DNA of 64,000 nt from Nocardioides sp. SLBN-35 (GCF_006715725.1 NZ_VFNU01000001.1:1364001-1428000), one strand, 5' to 3'. Positions 34,106-42,462 are shown, counted from the stretch's first letter. Notes: a model not told the origin generated them from the sequence alone. Made by a program: numbers and translations.

Positions 34106-35134
34106 TCACCCCGCGGCCCGGTCCTCGCGGCTGGTTCGCCAGGCGTCGAGCAGCACCTCGCCGGCCAGGCCGTCGACGGCCAGGCAGGCGGTCGCGCCGA
34201 ACACCACGTCGGGCGCCAGCGCGGGTTCGTCGTCGACGAGAGCCGCGCAGATCCCGCGGATCGCGAGCTGCTCGTGCACAGCGTCCGCCTCGACGTGCTC
34301 GTCGTAGTAGTCGGCCACGGCCTCGGGCAGCCGCAGTCGCCGGGCCCCGCGCAGGATCCGCTCGCACGGCAGCGAGCTGGTCGCCTCGAACGCCGCGAGG
34401 TGGCCCATCGCCGCGCCGCGCAGGCGGCGGTTGAGGGCGAACAGCGACATCAGGTTGACCGAGGCGAGGGTCGCGCCCGAGGCCTGCTCGACGTACGGCG
34501 CCAGGTCGGTCGGCAGGTCCAGCGAGGCCAGGGCGCGGGCGAACAGCGCCTGGTGCAGCCGGTCGGGGCGGCCGCCGCCGTACTCGTCGTACTGCAGTTC
34601 GGCGAGGGCCACCTTGGCGGCGCCGCCGATCCGCGGCAGCACGAAGCTCTGCGGGTCGGACTCGCGCAGGTGGTAGACGGCCCGCTCGGAGAGGTAGGAG
34701 CAGAACTCCTCACGGGTCGCCCGGCGGTGCAGGAACTGGGCCACGTCCGAGGGACCCGAGCGCGCGGTCATCCGGACCAGGGCGGCGGTGACCTGCTCGG
34801 CAGGGGTGTCGCCGAGGTCCTCGAGCGCCGGCGCGTCGTCGGGGGTCTGGTCCACCAGCTGCCTGACGGCGTGCTCGAAGGTGCGCTCGAGCGCGGCCCG
34901 GCTGACCATGAGCAGCGGGTCCCACTCGGCGTGCGGGTCGTCGACGTCGTCGAACCCGCGGTAGTGGAGCTCGTAGAGCACCCACAGCGCGAGCTGGAGG
35001 TCGCGGTCGGTCAGCGGGTAGGTGACGTCTCCCATCGCCCGCGGCTCCGGCACGGCGTGCGGGCCGTGTGGTCGGGCCCGCAAGGTCTCGACCACGCCCT
35101 CGCTGAGGGGGCCACAGGGCTCGGGCAGCCTCAT
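34106..35134 (-). CDS. Iron-containing redox enzyme family protein (haem-oxygenase-like di-iron fold)
   Basis: A 342-residue helical protein of the HDO (haem-oxygenase-like di-iron oxidase) superfamily. Possible iron ligands are the Glu in LQYDEYGGGRPDRLHQAL, the His/Glu pair in GHLAAFEATSSLPC and YYDEHVEADAVHEQL near the C-terminus. The ATG at 35134 follows GAGGAC; a GTG eight codons upstream lacks spacing. Substrate unknown. A SigB-like promoter candidate lies about 175 bases upstream. Confidence 0.75.
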   Translation of the reverse strand: MRLPEPCGPLSEGVVETLRARPHGPHAVPEPRAMGDVTYPLTDRDLQLALWVLYELHYRGFDDVDDPHAEWDPLLMVSRAALERTFEHAVRQLVDQTPDDAPALEDLGDTPAEQVTAALVRMTARSGPSDVAQFLHRRATREEFCSYLSERAVYHLRESDPQSFVLPRIGGAAKVALAELQYDEYGGGRPDRLHQALFARALASLDLPTDLAPYVEQASGATLASVNLMSLFALNRRLRGAAMGHLAAFEATSSLPCERILRGARRLRLPEAVADYYDEHVEADAVHEQLAIRGICAALVDDEPALAPDVVFGATACLAVDGLAGEVLLDAWRTSREDRAAG

Positions 35135-35308
35135 CCGGTCCTCGTCCTTCCCTCCCACAGCTCGCCCAGGATCAGGCGTAGCGCGACCCGTCGGACCGCG
35201 AGCAGCGCCAGGAGGTGACCCCCTGTTGTGCGCGACGCACGACGTTCGGGATAGTTCTCATCGCAGACGGTCTGTCGTCCCATGCCGACCTCCTCCGGGT
35301 GGTTGCGG

Positions 35309-35334
35309 GGTACCCCGGCCGTCGGACCGCATAC
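35309..35334 (-). promoter_or_regulatory. Candidate SigB-type promoter of the HDO-CDGSH-dehydrogenase operon
   Basis: Minus strand: GTAT (35334-35331), 15 bases, GGGTAC (35315-35310). The -10 half is part of a perfect GGGGTACCCC palindrome (35307-35316). The leader to the ATG at 35134 would be about 170 bases. Moderate match; the rest of 35135-35367 shows no other feature I can support. Confidence 0.4.
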
Positions 35335-35367
35335 GCGGTCACCGAGTCGCACGCCACGGAGGGTGAG

Positions 35368-36066
35368 ATGGGTCGAGGAGTCGCGGGAGGTGAACCGGCG
35401 CCGCTGGACGGGCTGGTGCCCACGGACGGCGCGCGACAGACCGGCCGCTTCGTGTTCCACGTGGTCGACGGGACGTGGGAGTGGGACGAGGACGTCTTCG
35501 CGATCCATGGCTACCGGCCGGGTGAGGTCGAGCCGACCACCGAGCTGGTCATGCGACACAAGCACGAGCAGGACCGCCAACTCGTGGAGCGGACGCTCGA
35601 GGAGGCCATCGGCGACGGAGCGCCCTTCAACGTCTACTACCGGATCGTGGTCGCCGGCGAGATCCGCAACGTCGTCCTGTGCGGCGAGGGCCAGTACGAC
35701 GGCGGGCGGACCAGCGGCAAGGCCGATCGCCTCGTCGGCTACTACGTCGACCTGACTCCCGAGCTCGAGGCCGAGACCGCGGCCGCGGCCGACGCCGCGG
35801 TGGCCGCGTCGGCCGCCTCGCGCGACACCATCGAGCAGGCCAAGGGCATCCTCATGCTGGGCTACGGCCTCGACGCGGAGGCGGCATTCGCGATGCTCAA
35901 GTGGTGGTCGCGCAATCGCAACGTGAAGGTGCGGGAGGTCGCCGAGCGCCTGATCCAGGTGGCTCGGGAGGGGCATGTCAGCCACCCGGGGCTGCGCCGG
36001 TTGCTGGACGCACTGCTCGACGACCTCACCGCCAGCCGGGCGGCTCGGGGAAACCAGCCCGACTGA
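35368..36066 (+). CDS. PAS-ANTAR RNA-binding regulator
   Basis: A 232-residue two-domain protein. A PAS domain (about residues 35-150; WEWDEDVFAIHGYRPGEVEP) leads to a C-terminal ANTAR domain (SRDTIEQAKGILMLGYGLDAEAAFAMLKWWSRNRNVKVREVAERLI, cited as landmark in parts). ANTAR domains bind paired hairpins in mRNA leaders and act as antiterminators. The ATG at 35368 follows GGAGGG; longer frames upstream reach 35215 without support. Common in actinobacteria next to stress genes; its RNA target is unknown. Confidence 0.88.
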   Translation: MGRGVAGGEPAPLDGLVPTDGARQTGRFVFHVVDGTWEWDEDVFAIHGYRPGEVEPTTELVMRHKHEQDRQLVERTLEEAIGDGAPFNVYYRIVVAGEIRNVVLCGEGQYDGGRTSGKADRLVGYYVDLTPELEAETAAAADAAVAASAASRDTIEQAKGILMLGYGLDAEAAFAMLKWWSRNRNVKVREVAERLIQVAREGHVSHPGLRRLLDALLDDLTASRAARGNQPD

Positions 36067-36113
36067 GTCCGGTCACTGCTTCGGTCCTCGTCGATGCAGA
36101 CCTCGCCGTACCC

Positions 36114-36138
36114 GACTCTGCGCGGTCAACCCGGGTAA
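36114..36138 (+). promoter_or_regulatory. Candidate SigB-type promoter of the SDR gene
   Basis: GACT (36114-36117), 15 bases, GGGTAA (36133-36138). It fits GNNT-N14-16-GGGTA and lies nine bases before the SDR ATG, so the mRNA would be almost leaderless. Confidence 0.45.
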
Positions 36139-36147
36139 CGGCCGAAG

Positions 36148-37008
36148 ATGACCGAGAAGGCCTTTCCCGCCCAGCAGCAGACGCCCCCGGGACTCACGGG
36201 GGAGATGACCCCGGAGCCCGATCACGGCGAGCGGTCGTACGTCGGCCACGGCCGACTCGAGGGCCAGGTCGCCCTGATCACCGGAGGCGACTCCGGGATC
36301 GGCCGCGCCGTGGCGATCGCCTACGCCCGTGAGGGTGCCGACGTCGCGTTCACCTACCTGCCCGAGGAGCAGCCCGACGCTGACGCGACCTCCGCGCTGG
36401 TGACCGAGGCGGGGCGCCGGGTGCTGCCGATGGCGCTCGACCTGCGCACCAGCGACGCCTGTGACGAGGCGGTACGACGCACCGCTGACGAGCTCGGCGG
36501 CCTCGACGTGCTGGTCAACAACGCCGGCTACCAGATGGCGCGCGACCACGCCGTCGACGACCTGAGCGACGAGCGGATCGACCGCACCTTCAAGACCAAC
36601 CTGTACGCGCTGATGTGGCTGGTCCGGGCCGCCGCTCCGCACCTGCGCAAGCGCCCCGGCTGCATCGTCAACAACGCCTCGATCCAGGCCTTCGAGCCCT
36701 CCGAGACGCTGCTCGACTATGCCGCCACCAAGGCCGCGATCAACAACCTCACCGTCAACCTCGCCGCCTCGCTCGGCGGCGACGGCGTGCGGGTCAACGC
36801 GGTCGCGCCCGGACCGATCTGGACCCCGCTGCAGCCGGCCACCCAGGAGCCGGAGAAGGTCGAGCACTTCGGCACCGACACCCCGCTCGGACGGGCCGGC
36901 CAGCCGGCCGAGGTGGCACCCGCGTTCGTCTTCCTCGCCTCGCCCGCCGACGCGTCGTACGTCTCCGGCACGGTGCTCGGGGTCACCGGCGGAAAACCCG
37001 TGTTCTGA
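36148..37008 (+). CDS. Short-chain dehydrogenase/reductase (YghA/YdaD-like)
   Basis: A 286-residue SDR. Cofactor motif TGGDSGIG, structural NNAG, catalytic Ser (NNASIQ) and Tyr-x3-Lys (YAATK) are intact. The 40-residue N-terminal extension (PAQQQTPPGLTGEM...) is typical of the stress-induced YghA/YdaD/GsiB-neighbour group. First gene of a stress-type operon that runs on through small acidic proteins. Substrate unknown. Confidence 0.9.
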   Translation: MTEKAFPAQQQTPPGLTGEMTPEPDHGERSYVGHGRLEGQVALITGGDSGIGRAVAIAYAREGADVAFTYLPEEQPDADATSALVTEAGRRVLPMALDLRTSDACDEAVRRTADELGGLDVLVNNAGYQMARDHAVDDLSDERIDRTFKTNLYALMWLVRAAAPHLRKRPGCIVNNASIQAFEPSETLLDYAATKAAINNLTVNLAASLGGDGVRVNAVAPGPIWTPLQPATQEPEKVEHFGTDTPLGRAGQPAEVAPAFVFLASPADASYVSGTVLGVTGGKPVF

Positions 37009-37033
37009 CCCAGCTCCCGGGTACCTCCCGGCC

Positions 37034-37237
37034 ATGGAGAACCGACCGCGGGACCCACGACATCGCGCGCACGTCTCGAAGGGCCAGGTGTCCGAGGTGG
37101 GCAACCTCGACGACGCCGGCGAGGTCGAGGCCCCGTCGGACTCGGTGGCGGGCCACCCGACCGACCGTGCCGTGCAGGAGGGCAGGACCGGGCCGAACGC
37201 CCGCACCGGCAGCCAGGACGAGGAGGACCGACGATGA
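37034..37237 (+). CDS. Small charged hypothetical protein
   Basis: A 67-residue hydrophilic protein (MENRPRDPRHRAHVSKG...) with no cysteine and no hydrophobic core, probably disordered. The ATG at 37034 lies 25 bases after the SDR stop, and the stop overlaps the next start (ATGA). Coding is supported by the overlap chain to the following genes rather than by family. Confidence 0.55.
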   Translation: MENRPRDPRHRAHVSKGQVSEVGNLDDAGEVEAPSDSVAGHPTDRAVQEGRTGPNARTGSQDEEDRR

Positions 37238-37401
37238 CCATTCCCGACCCCGAGCGACCGGTGGCGCCGGACGAGCCACCCGTCCCCGACGACCCCGACG
37301 TGCCGACCGACCCCGAGGCCCCGCTCGACGAGCCGGTGGTCGAGGTCGACCCGGAGGAGGACTACCCGCACGCCGAGGAGATGGACGAGGACCGGGCGTG
37401 A
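37234..37401 (+). CDS. Small acidic Pro-rich hypothetical protein
   Basis: A 55-residue, very acidic protein of repeated Pro-Asp-Glu (PDDPDVPTDPEAPLDEP). The ATG at 37234 has AGGAGG and overlaps the previous stop; its stop overlaps the next GTG (GTGA). Likely disordered; function unknown. Confidence 0.6.
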   Translation: MTIPDPERPVAPDEPPVPDDPDVPTDPEAPLDEPVVEVDPEEDYPHAEEMDEDRA

Positions 37402-37871
37402 GCACCGCGCCGGCCGGGACGCGGGAGAACCGTCGCCCGCCCCAGCAGATCACCCGCAACCTCAACGAGCTGCTCCAAGAGCTGCGGGTGATGCAGACCG
37501 GCGTGCAGATCCTCACCGGCTTCCTTCTCACCGTCCCGTTCACCGAGCGGTTCGCCGACCTGACCGGGGCCCAGCAGCGGCTCTACCTCGCCATCCTGGT
37601 GACCGCGGTGCTGACCACCCTCGTCATCGTCGCGCCGGTCTGCTACCACCGGCTGCTGTTCCGGCAGGGCCGCCGCGAGTGGATCGTGGCCGCCGCGCAA
37701 CGCTGCGCCCTCGCCGGACTGGTCGGCCTCGCCACGGTCTCTGCAGCGGTCGTGCTCCTGGTGTTCGACGTGGTGCTCGGGACCCGCGCCGCACTGGTCG
37801 CCGCGGCGGCGGTCGCGCTCGCCTTCACCCTGATGTGGGCTGCGGTCCCCTGGCGGGGCCGCACGAGGTGA
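37398..37871 (+). CDS. DUF6328 family membrane protein
   Basis: A 157-residue protein with four predicted membrane helices (near residues 37-50, 63-82, 103-122, 130-148). The N-terminal NLNELLQELRVMQTGVQIL is the DUF6328 signature. GTG at 37398. Function unknown; part of the stress operon by GTGA overlaps on both sides. Confidence 0.75.
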   Translation: MSTAPAGTRENRRPPQQITRNLNELLQELRVMQTGVQILTGFLLTVPFTERFADLTGAQQRLYLAILVTAVLTTLVIVAPVCYHRLLFRQGRREWIVAAAQRCALAGLVGLATVSAAVVLLVFDVVLGTRAALVAAAAVALAFTLMWAAVPWRGRTR

Positions 37872-38302
37872 AGCGTTTGCAGCGACCGGCCGTCGTCGCG
37901 GTCCTCGTCCTCCTGCTCGCCGGCTGCGGCGTCGTGAGCCGGCCCGACGCGACCGCCTGGGACGACCAGGCCGCGCAGGCCCTCACTGACGCCGCCAGCG
38001 AGGTGGCCACCGCCCGCCTCGCGCTCGAGTCGGCGCGCAAGGAGCGCACCTGGTCGTCGTACACCACCGTGCTGGTGGCCGAGGCCGAGGAGGCCGCGGG
38101 CAAGGTCGAGGAGGACCTGTCGCGCCTGCAGGTGCCGGACGGACGCACCGACGAGGCGACGAAGGTGCTCGACCTGCTCGATCGGGCCGTCGACCTCGTC
38201 GGCGAGGCCCGCGCGCACGCGGTCGACGGGAAGTACGACGACAAGGCGCTCGTCGACCACCTCGACGACCTGTCCGACGAGCTGCGGAAGGCGACGCCGT
38301 GA
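37868..38302 (+). CDS. Small lipoprotein
   Basis: A 144-residue exported protein with a lipobox LLLAGC (Cys about residue 20) after a hydrophobic VVAVLVLL core. The mature part is helical and acidic (ATARLALESARKERTW, EEDLSRLQV). GTG at 37868 overlaps the DUF6328 stop. Function unknown; anchored on the outer face of the membrane. Confidence 0.75.
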   Translation: MKRLQRPAVVAVLVLLLAGCGVVSRPDATAWDDQAAQALTDAASEVATARLALESARKERTWSSYTTVLVAEAEEAAGKVEEDLSRLQVPDGRTDEATKVLDLLDRAVDLVGEARAHAVDGKYDDKALVDHLDDLSDELRKATP

Positions 38303-39531
38303 AGCGCTACTTCGCCGTCCTGCTGGGGATCCTGACCGCCATCGGCGGCTTCGTCGACATCGGCGACCTGGTCACGAACGCCCAGGTCGGTGCCCGGCTC
38401 GGGATGTCCCTGGCGTGGATCGTGCCGGTGGGCGTCATCGGCATCTGCGTGTTCGCCGAGATGTCCGGGCGGATCGCCGCGGTCAGCCGCCGGGCCACCT
38501 TCGACCTGGTGCGCGAGCGGCTCGGGCCGCGGATGGGCTTCCTCAACCTGGTCGGCTCGATGCTCGTGACCCTGCTGACCTTCATCGCCGAGATCGGTGG
38601 CGTCGCGCTCGCCCTGCAGCTGGTGAGCTCGCTGCACCACCTCCTGATCGTCCCGTTCGTCGCCGTCGCGGTCTGGATCGTGCTGTGGCGCGCGAAGTTC
38701 TCCGCGATCGAGAACGTGCTCGGCCTGATGGGGCTCGCGCTGATCGCCTTCGCCGTCGCGTTGTGGCAGCTCGGGCCGGACTGGGGCGAGCTCGCAGCGG
38801 GGCTCTCGCCCGCGGAGAAGCCGGAAGCGGAGAGCTGGGCGACGTACGCCTTCTTCGCGGTGGCGCTCTTCGGAGCCGCGATGACGCCGTACGAGGTCTT
38901 CTTCTTCTCCAGCGGCGGTGTCGAGGAGCGGTGGACGGATAAGGACATCGGGGTGATGCGGGCCAACGTGTTCATCGGCTTCCCGCTCGGAGGCGTGCTG
39001 TCGGTGGCGATCGCCGCGTGCGCCGCGACCGTGTTCCTGCCGGCCGGGATCTCCGTCGAGACCCTCGGCCAGGTCGGCCTCCCCGTGGCGATCGGCCTCG
39101 GCAAGATCGGTCTCGCGATCGTGGTGCTCGGCTTCTTCGCGGCCACCTTCGGCGCCGCGTGCGAGACCGGGCTGTCGACCGGCTACAGCCTCGCGCAGTA
39201 CTTCGGCTTCCCCTGGGGCAAGTTCGTGCGCCCGAAGGAGGCGGCGGGCTTCCACCTCATCCTGCTGATCGCGACCGTGGTCGCCGCCGGCGTCCTGCTC
39301 ACCGGCGTCGACCCGATCATGGTCACCGAGATCTCGGTGGTGTTCTCCGCGATCGCACTCCCGCTGACGTACTTCCCGATCCTCGTGGTCGCCAACGACC
39401 CCGACTACCTCGGCGAGCACGTCAACGGACCGCTCGCCAACGCGCTCGGGGTGTTCTACCTCGTCGTCATCACGGTCGCGGCGCTCGCCGCGATCCCGCT
39501 GATGGTCGTCACGTCCATGGGGCAGGGCTGA
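38299..39531 (+). CDS. NRAMP-family metal ion transporter
   Basis: A 410-residue membrane protein with about 11 helices, related to NRAMP/MntH. The first-helix motif reads DIGDLVTNAQVG instead of the classical DPGN, and the helix-6 motif reads MTPYEVFFFSSG instead of MPH. Such changes are seen in NRAMP-related magnesium or other divalent transporters, so classical Mn/Fe specificity should not be assumed. GTG at 38299 overlaps the lipoprotein stop. A PRC-barrel gene follows 13 bases later. Confidence 0.85.
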   Translation: MKRYFAVLLGILTAIGGFVDIGDLVTNAQVGARLGMSLAWIVPVGVIGICVFAEMSGRIAAVSRRATFDLVRERLGPRMGFLNLVGSMLVTLLTFIAEIGGVALALQLVSSLHHLLIVPFVAVAVWIVLWRAKFSAIENVLGLMGLALIAFAVALWQLGPDWGELAAGLSPAEKPEAESWATYAFFAVALFGAAMTPYEVFFFSSGGVEERWTDKDIGVMRANVFIGFPLGGVLSVAIAACAATVFLPAGISVETLGQVGLPVAIGLGKIGLAIVVLGFFAATFGAACETGLSTGYSLAQYFGFPWGKFVRPKEAAGFHLILLIATVVAAGVLLTGVDPIMVTEISVVFSAIALPLTYFPILVVANDPDYLGEHVNGPLANALGVFYLVVITVAALAAIPLMVVTSMGQG

Positions 39532-39544
39532 GAGGGATGGCCTG

Positions 39545-40243
39545 ATGGGAACGCTGGCCGAGCGCAACGGGTACGACGTCGGGCTGCACCTGCTGGACCG
39601 GCAGGTGATCGGCGCCGATGACCGCCTCGTCGGCAAGGTCGACGACATCGAGCTGTTCATCGAGGACGACGGCGCGCTGGTGCCGACCGCCCTGCTGATG
39701 GGCCTCCCGGCGCTGCTGCCGCGCTTCGGGCGGCACCTCGGCGGCAGCCTCGCGCGCGCGCACCGGCTGGTCCGCGAGGCGGCGGCCGACCAGGAGCTGC
39801 CCCTGGTCGTCGACTTCGACCTCGTCGAGGACGTCTCCAGCGACGTACGGCTCTCCGAGCCGGCCCACGGCCTGCTGCACCGGATGGCGCACGACCGAGC
39901 CGCCGATCCCCGTCGCTGTCGGGTCGGCGACCTCCTCGGCATCCCCGTCCGGTGCCCCGACCTGCCCCGGCGCTCGAAGATCCTCGACCTGCGCATGGTC
40001 GGCTCGCCGGACGGGCCGGGGGAGCACCGCGTGGTCGCGCTCCTCGTCGGGCCAGGCCGTCCCGGCGCGCTCTTCGGCTACGACCGCCGCAGCGAGCCCG
40101 GCCCGGCCGCGGTCGCCGCCGTCGTGCGCTGGCTGCACCGCCACGCCCGCATCGTCGAGCTCGGCGAGGGCGTCGAGATCGACCACGAGGCCGGGGAGGT
40201 GCGGATCGTCGCCGGGACGTCTCTCGCACCGCTGCGCGGGTAA
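39545..40243 (+). CDS. PRC-barrel domain protein
   Basis: A 232-residue cytoplasmic protein. An N-terminal PRC-barrel-like strand set (HLLDRQVIGADDRLVGKVDDIEL) and a second similar unit near residues 125-175 (VGDLLGIPVRCPDL) suggest two barrels. It is spaced 13 bases from the NRAMP-like gene. PRC barrels occur with magnesium transporters in actinobacteria, so it may regulate the transporter; this is inference. Confidence 0.7.
   Translation: MGTLAERNGYDVGLHLLDRQVIGADDRLVGKVDDIELFIEDDGALVPTALLMGLPALLPRFGRHLGGSLARAHRLVREAAADQELPLVVDFDLVEDVSSDVRLSEPAHGLLHRMAHDRAADPRRCRVGDLLGIPVRCPDLPRRSKILDLRMVGSPDGPGEHRVVALLVGPGRPGALFGYDRRSEPGPAAVAAVVRWLHRHARIVELGEGVEIDHEAGEVRIVAGTSLAPLRG
40219..40243 (+). promoter_or_regulatory. 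Candidate SigB-type promoter of the Rho-N-like gene
   Basis: GTCT (40219-40222), 15 bases, GGGTAA (40238-40243), inside the end of the PRC-barrel gene and 47 bases before the next ATG. It matches the form seen at the SDR gene. Confidence 0.45.
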
Positions 40244-40289
40244 CGCCGGGGAGTACGTGGACATCCGACGTGAGCGAGAAGGAGGAGTC

Positions 40290-40559
40290 ATGCCTGGCAA
40301 GAAGCACGGCCCCGGCATCAAGAACCCGGACGCCTACGAGGAGATCCGCAAGGACGGCGCCAGCAAGGAGAAGGCCGCCCGGATCTCGAACGCCATGGCC
40401 TCCGAGGGTGCCAGCAAGGTCGGCCGCCGCGGCGGCAAGGCCGGCGACTACGAGGACTGGACCGTCGACGACCTGCGCAAGCGGGCGCGCGAGCTCGACA
40501 TCGACGGCCGCTCGTCGATGAAGAAGGACGAGCTGATCGACGCCCTCCGCCACCACTAG
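40290..40559 (+). CDS. Small basic protein with Rho-N/SAP-like C-terminal domain (DUF7218-like)
   Basis: An 89-residue protein. The first half (KKHGPGIKNPDAYEEIRKDGASKEKAARISNA, cited in part) is a KGG-like stress segment; the second half (WTVDDLRKRARELDIDGRSSMKKDELIDALRHH, in part) is a Rho-N/SAP-like helix-extended-helix fold that can bind nucleic acid. The ATG at 40290 follows GGAGGAG. Typical of general-stress genes in actinobacteria. Confidence 0.8.
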   Translation: MPGKKHGPGIKNPDAYEEIRKDGASKEKAARISNAMASEGASKVGRRGGKAGDYEDWTVDDLRKRARELDIDGRSSMKKDELIDALRHH

Positions 40560-40562
40560 CGC

Positions 40563-40704
40563 GACCCGGCGCGAAGTGGCTCCTGATTCGCGCTGACCCG
40601 GCACAAAGTGGTCCGAGTTTCGCGACGACCCGGCGGATAGTGGCTCGACCCGGCGCACTTTCTGCCGGGTCGGCGGGTTTGTGCGGGCCACTTTCTGCCG
40701 GGTC
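40563..40704. repeat. Degenerate repeat array with 32-bp period between convergent genes
   Basis: Copies of a 17-bp core near GACCCGGCACAAAGTGG start at 40563, 40595 and 40627, exactly 32 bases apart. Two inverted copies end at 40671 and 40704, 33 bases apart. The 15-bp stretches between the first copies are themselves similar. A perfect GACCCGGC/GCCGGGTC hairpin (40647-40671) sits where direction switches and may end both genes. This fills most of the 154-bp gap. Confidence 0.7.
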
Positions 40705-40713
40705 GGCGGGCCC

Positions 40714-42462
40714 TCAGACCCAGCGCGAGAACCAGATCCGGTCCAGCCACTCGCTGTGGGTCAGCATCTGGTTGGTCCAGATCGGCCAGAACCAGGCGAA
40801 GTTCACCAGCGTCAGCACCACGAAGGCCCCACCGACCACGACCCCCACGGTCCGCCGCGCGGAGGGCGCCCGCGAGGGCCCGATCAGCGCCCCGATCGCG
40901 AGGGTGATCGCCATGACCGTGAACGGCAGGATGGCGATCGCGTAGAAGAGGAAGATCGGCCGGTCGTCGTACAGCATCCAGGGCAGCCACGTGGACAGCG
41001 CACCGACGACGGCCAGCCCGTAGCGCCAGTCCCGGGCGCCGATCCACATCACGACGGCGAACATCAGCGCCAGTACGCCGCCCCACCACAGCACCGGCGT
41101 CGGCAGCAGCAGCACCTGCTTGATGCAGTTGCTGTCCGCGGGCGCGTCGCAGCCGGGGGCGTCGGGGGAGATGTCGTTGGTGACGGCCACCCCGACCGGG
41201 CGGTTGATGAGCAGCCAGCTCGACGGCTTCGACTCGTAGAAGTGCGTCGAGCAGTTCAGGAAGTGCGTGTGGAAGGTGTAGACGTCCTGGTGGTAGTACC
41301 AGAGCGAGCGCAGGGACTGCCACGCCTCACCCAGCCCGGTCGCGTCCTTCTCGGTCGCGGTCGGCCACTTCTTCGACGTGTCGAGGTCGTCGGCGACGTA
41401 GTGCTCGTCCTTGGAGTCGCTGTCCTTCTCGCAGTGCCCCTGGCCGGTGTACTGCCGGTACTGGGTGGAGCTGAGGTGCTCCTCGTACTCCTTGGCGTGC
41501 ATCAGCCAGCCGCCCCACGTGGCGATGTAGACCAGCAGCGCCACCACGACCAGCGAGAGGAAGGCGGGGATGCCGTCGGCGACCGCCCCCTTCGCCAGCG
41601 CCCACCGGATGCCGAGCGAGCGGCGGGCGCCGGCGCTCCAGATCCAGCACAGCACGCCGAGCGCCGCGAGAGGGTACGCCGCGGTCCACTTGGTGCCGGC
41701 GGCGAGCCCGAAGCAGACGCCGGCGGCCAGCAGCCACGGGCGGAACAGGACCCGCGGACCCCACCCCGTCAACGCGACCCCGTCGTCGGTACGACGTGCC
41801 CGCCTCGCCAACCGCGCGCGGTGCCAGTCGCGGTCGGCCACCAAGCAGGACACGGCGCACAGCAGGAACAGCGCCAGGAAGATGTCGAGCAGCGCCAGCC
41901 GCGAGAGCACGAAGTGCAGGCCGTCGAGCATGAGCAGGGTCCCGGCGACGCAGCCGAGCATGGTCGAGCCGGTCATCCGGCGCACCAGCCGGCACATGAC
42001 GAGCACCATCAGCGCACCCGCGACGGCCGACGCGATCCGCCAGCCGAACGGGTCCATCCCGAACGCCTTCTCACCCAGCGCGATCAGCCATTTGCCGACG
42101 TCGGGGTGCACCGCGAGCGACGGGTCGCCCGTCCAGACCTTGTCGGTGTGACCGGCCAGGATGTCGGCGTTGATGTCGGTCTTGGCGTTGCCGTCCGCGT
42201 CGGTCAGGTACGTCTCGATGTAGCCGTTGTTGAGCAGCGACCAGGCGTCCTTGGCGTAGTACGTCTCGTCGAACGCGAACCGGTGGGGGTTGCCGAGGCC
42301 CACGAGCCGCAGCCCGAACGCCAGCACGGTGAGCCCGATCGGGCCCAGCCAGCCGACCAGCCGCTGGCGCGCGGACAGGCGCCGGATCGGGCTGATCGCG
42401 CGCTCCACCGCCAGCGGGACCCGGCGGCCGAGCGCGGTGCGGGAGAGGCCGACGACGGTCAC
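40714..42462 (-). CDS. pmt: Polyprenyl-phosphate-mannose protein O-mannosyltransferase (GT39)
   Basis: A 582-residue multi-spanning membrane enzyme. The first extracellular loop has the catalytic FDETYYAKDAW pair of acidic residues; later landmarks are LDGLHFVLSRLALLDIFL and the C-terminal helices around FWPIWTNQ. It transfers mannose from a polyprenyl carrier to Ser/Thr of exported proteins. GTG at 42462 is preferred, as TAGGGT (42476-42471) lies eight bases upstream and implies a leaderless mRNA; an ATG at 42486 is the alternative. Confidence 0.9.
   Translation of the reverse strand: MTVVGLSRTALGRRVPLAVERAISPIRRLSARQRLVGWLGPIGLTVLAFGLRLVGLGNPHRFAFDETYYAKDAWSLLNNGYIETYLTDADGNAKTDINADILAGHTDKVWTGDPSLAVHPDVGKWLIALGEKAFGMDPFGWRIASAVAGALMVLVMCRLVRRMTGSTMLGCVAGTLLMLDGLHFVLSRLALLDIFLALFLLCAVSCLVADRDWHRARLARRARRTDDGVALTGWGPRVLFRPWLLAAGVCFGLAAGTKWTAAYPLAALGVLCWIWSAGARRSLGIRWALAKGAVADGIPAFLSLVVVALLVYIATWGGWLMHAKEYEEHLSSTQYRQYTGQGHCEKDSDSKDEHYVADDLDTSKKWPTATEKDATGLGEAWQSLRSLWYYHQDVYTFHTHFLNCSTHFYESKPSSWLLINRPVGVAVTNDISPDAPGCDAPADSNCIKQVLLLPTPVLWWGGVLALMFAVVMWIGARDWRYGLAVVGALSTWLPWMLYDDRPIFLFYAIAILPFTVMAITLAIGALIGPSRAPSARRTVGVVVGGAFVVLTLVNFAWFWPIWTNQMLTHSEWLDRIWFSRWV

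Noticed and set aside
40563-40704. CRISPR array
   Set aside because: The intervening 15-bp stretches resemble each other and are too short for spacers, direction reverses midway, and no cas gene is near.
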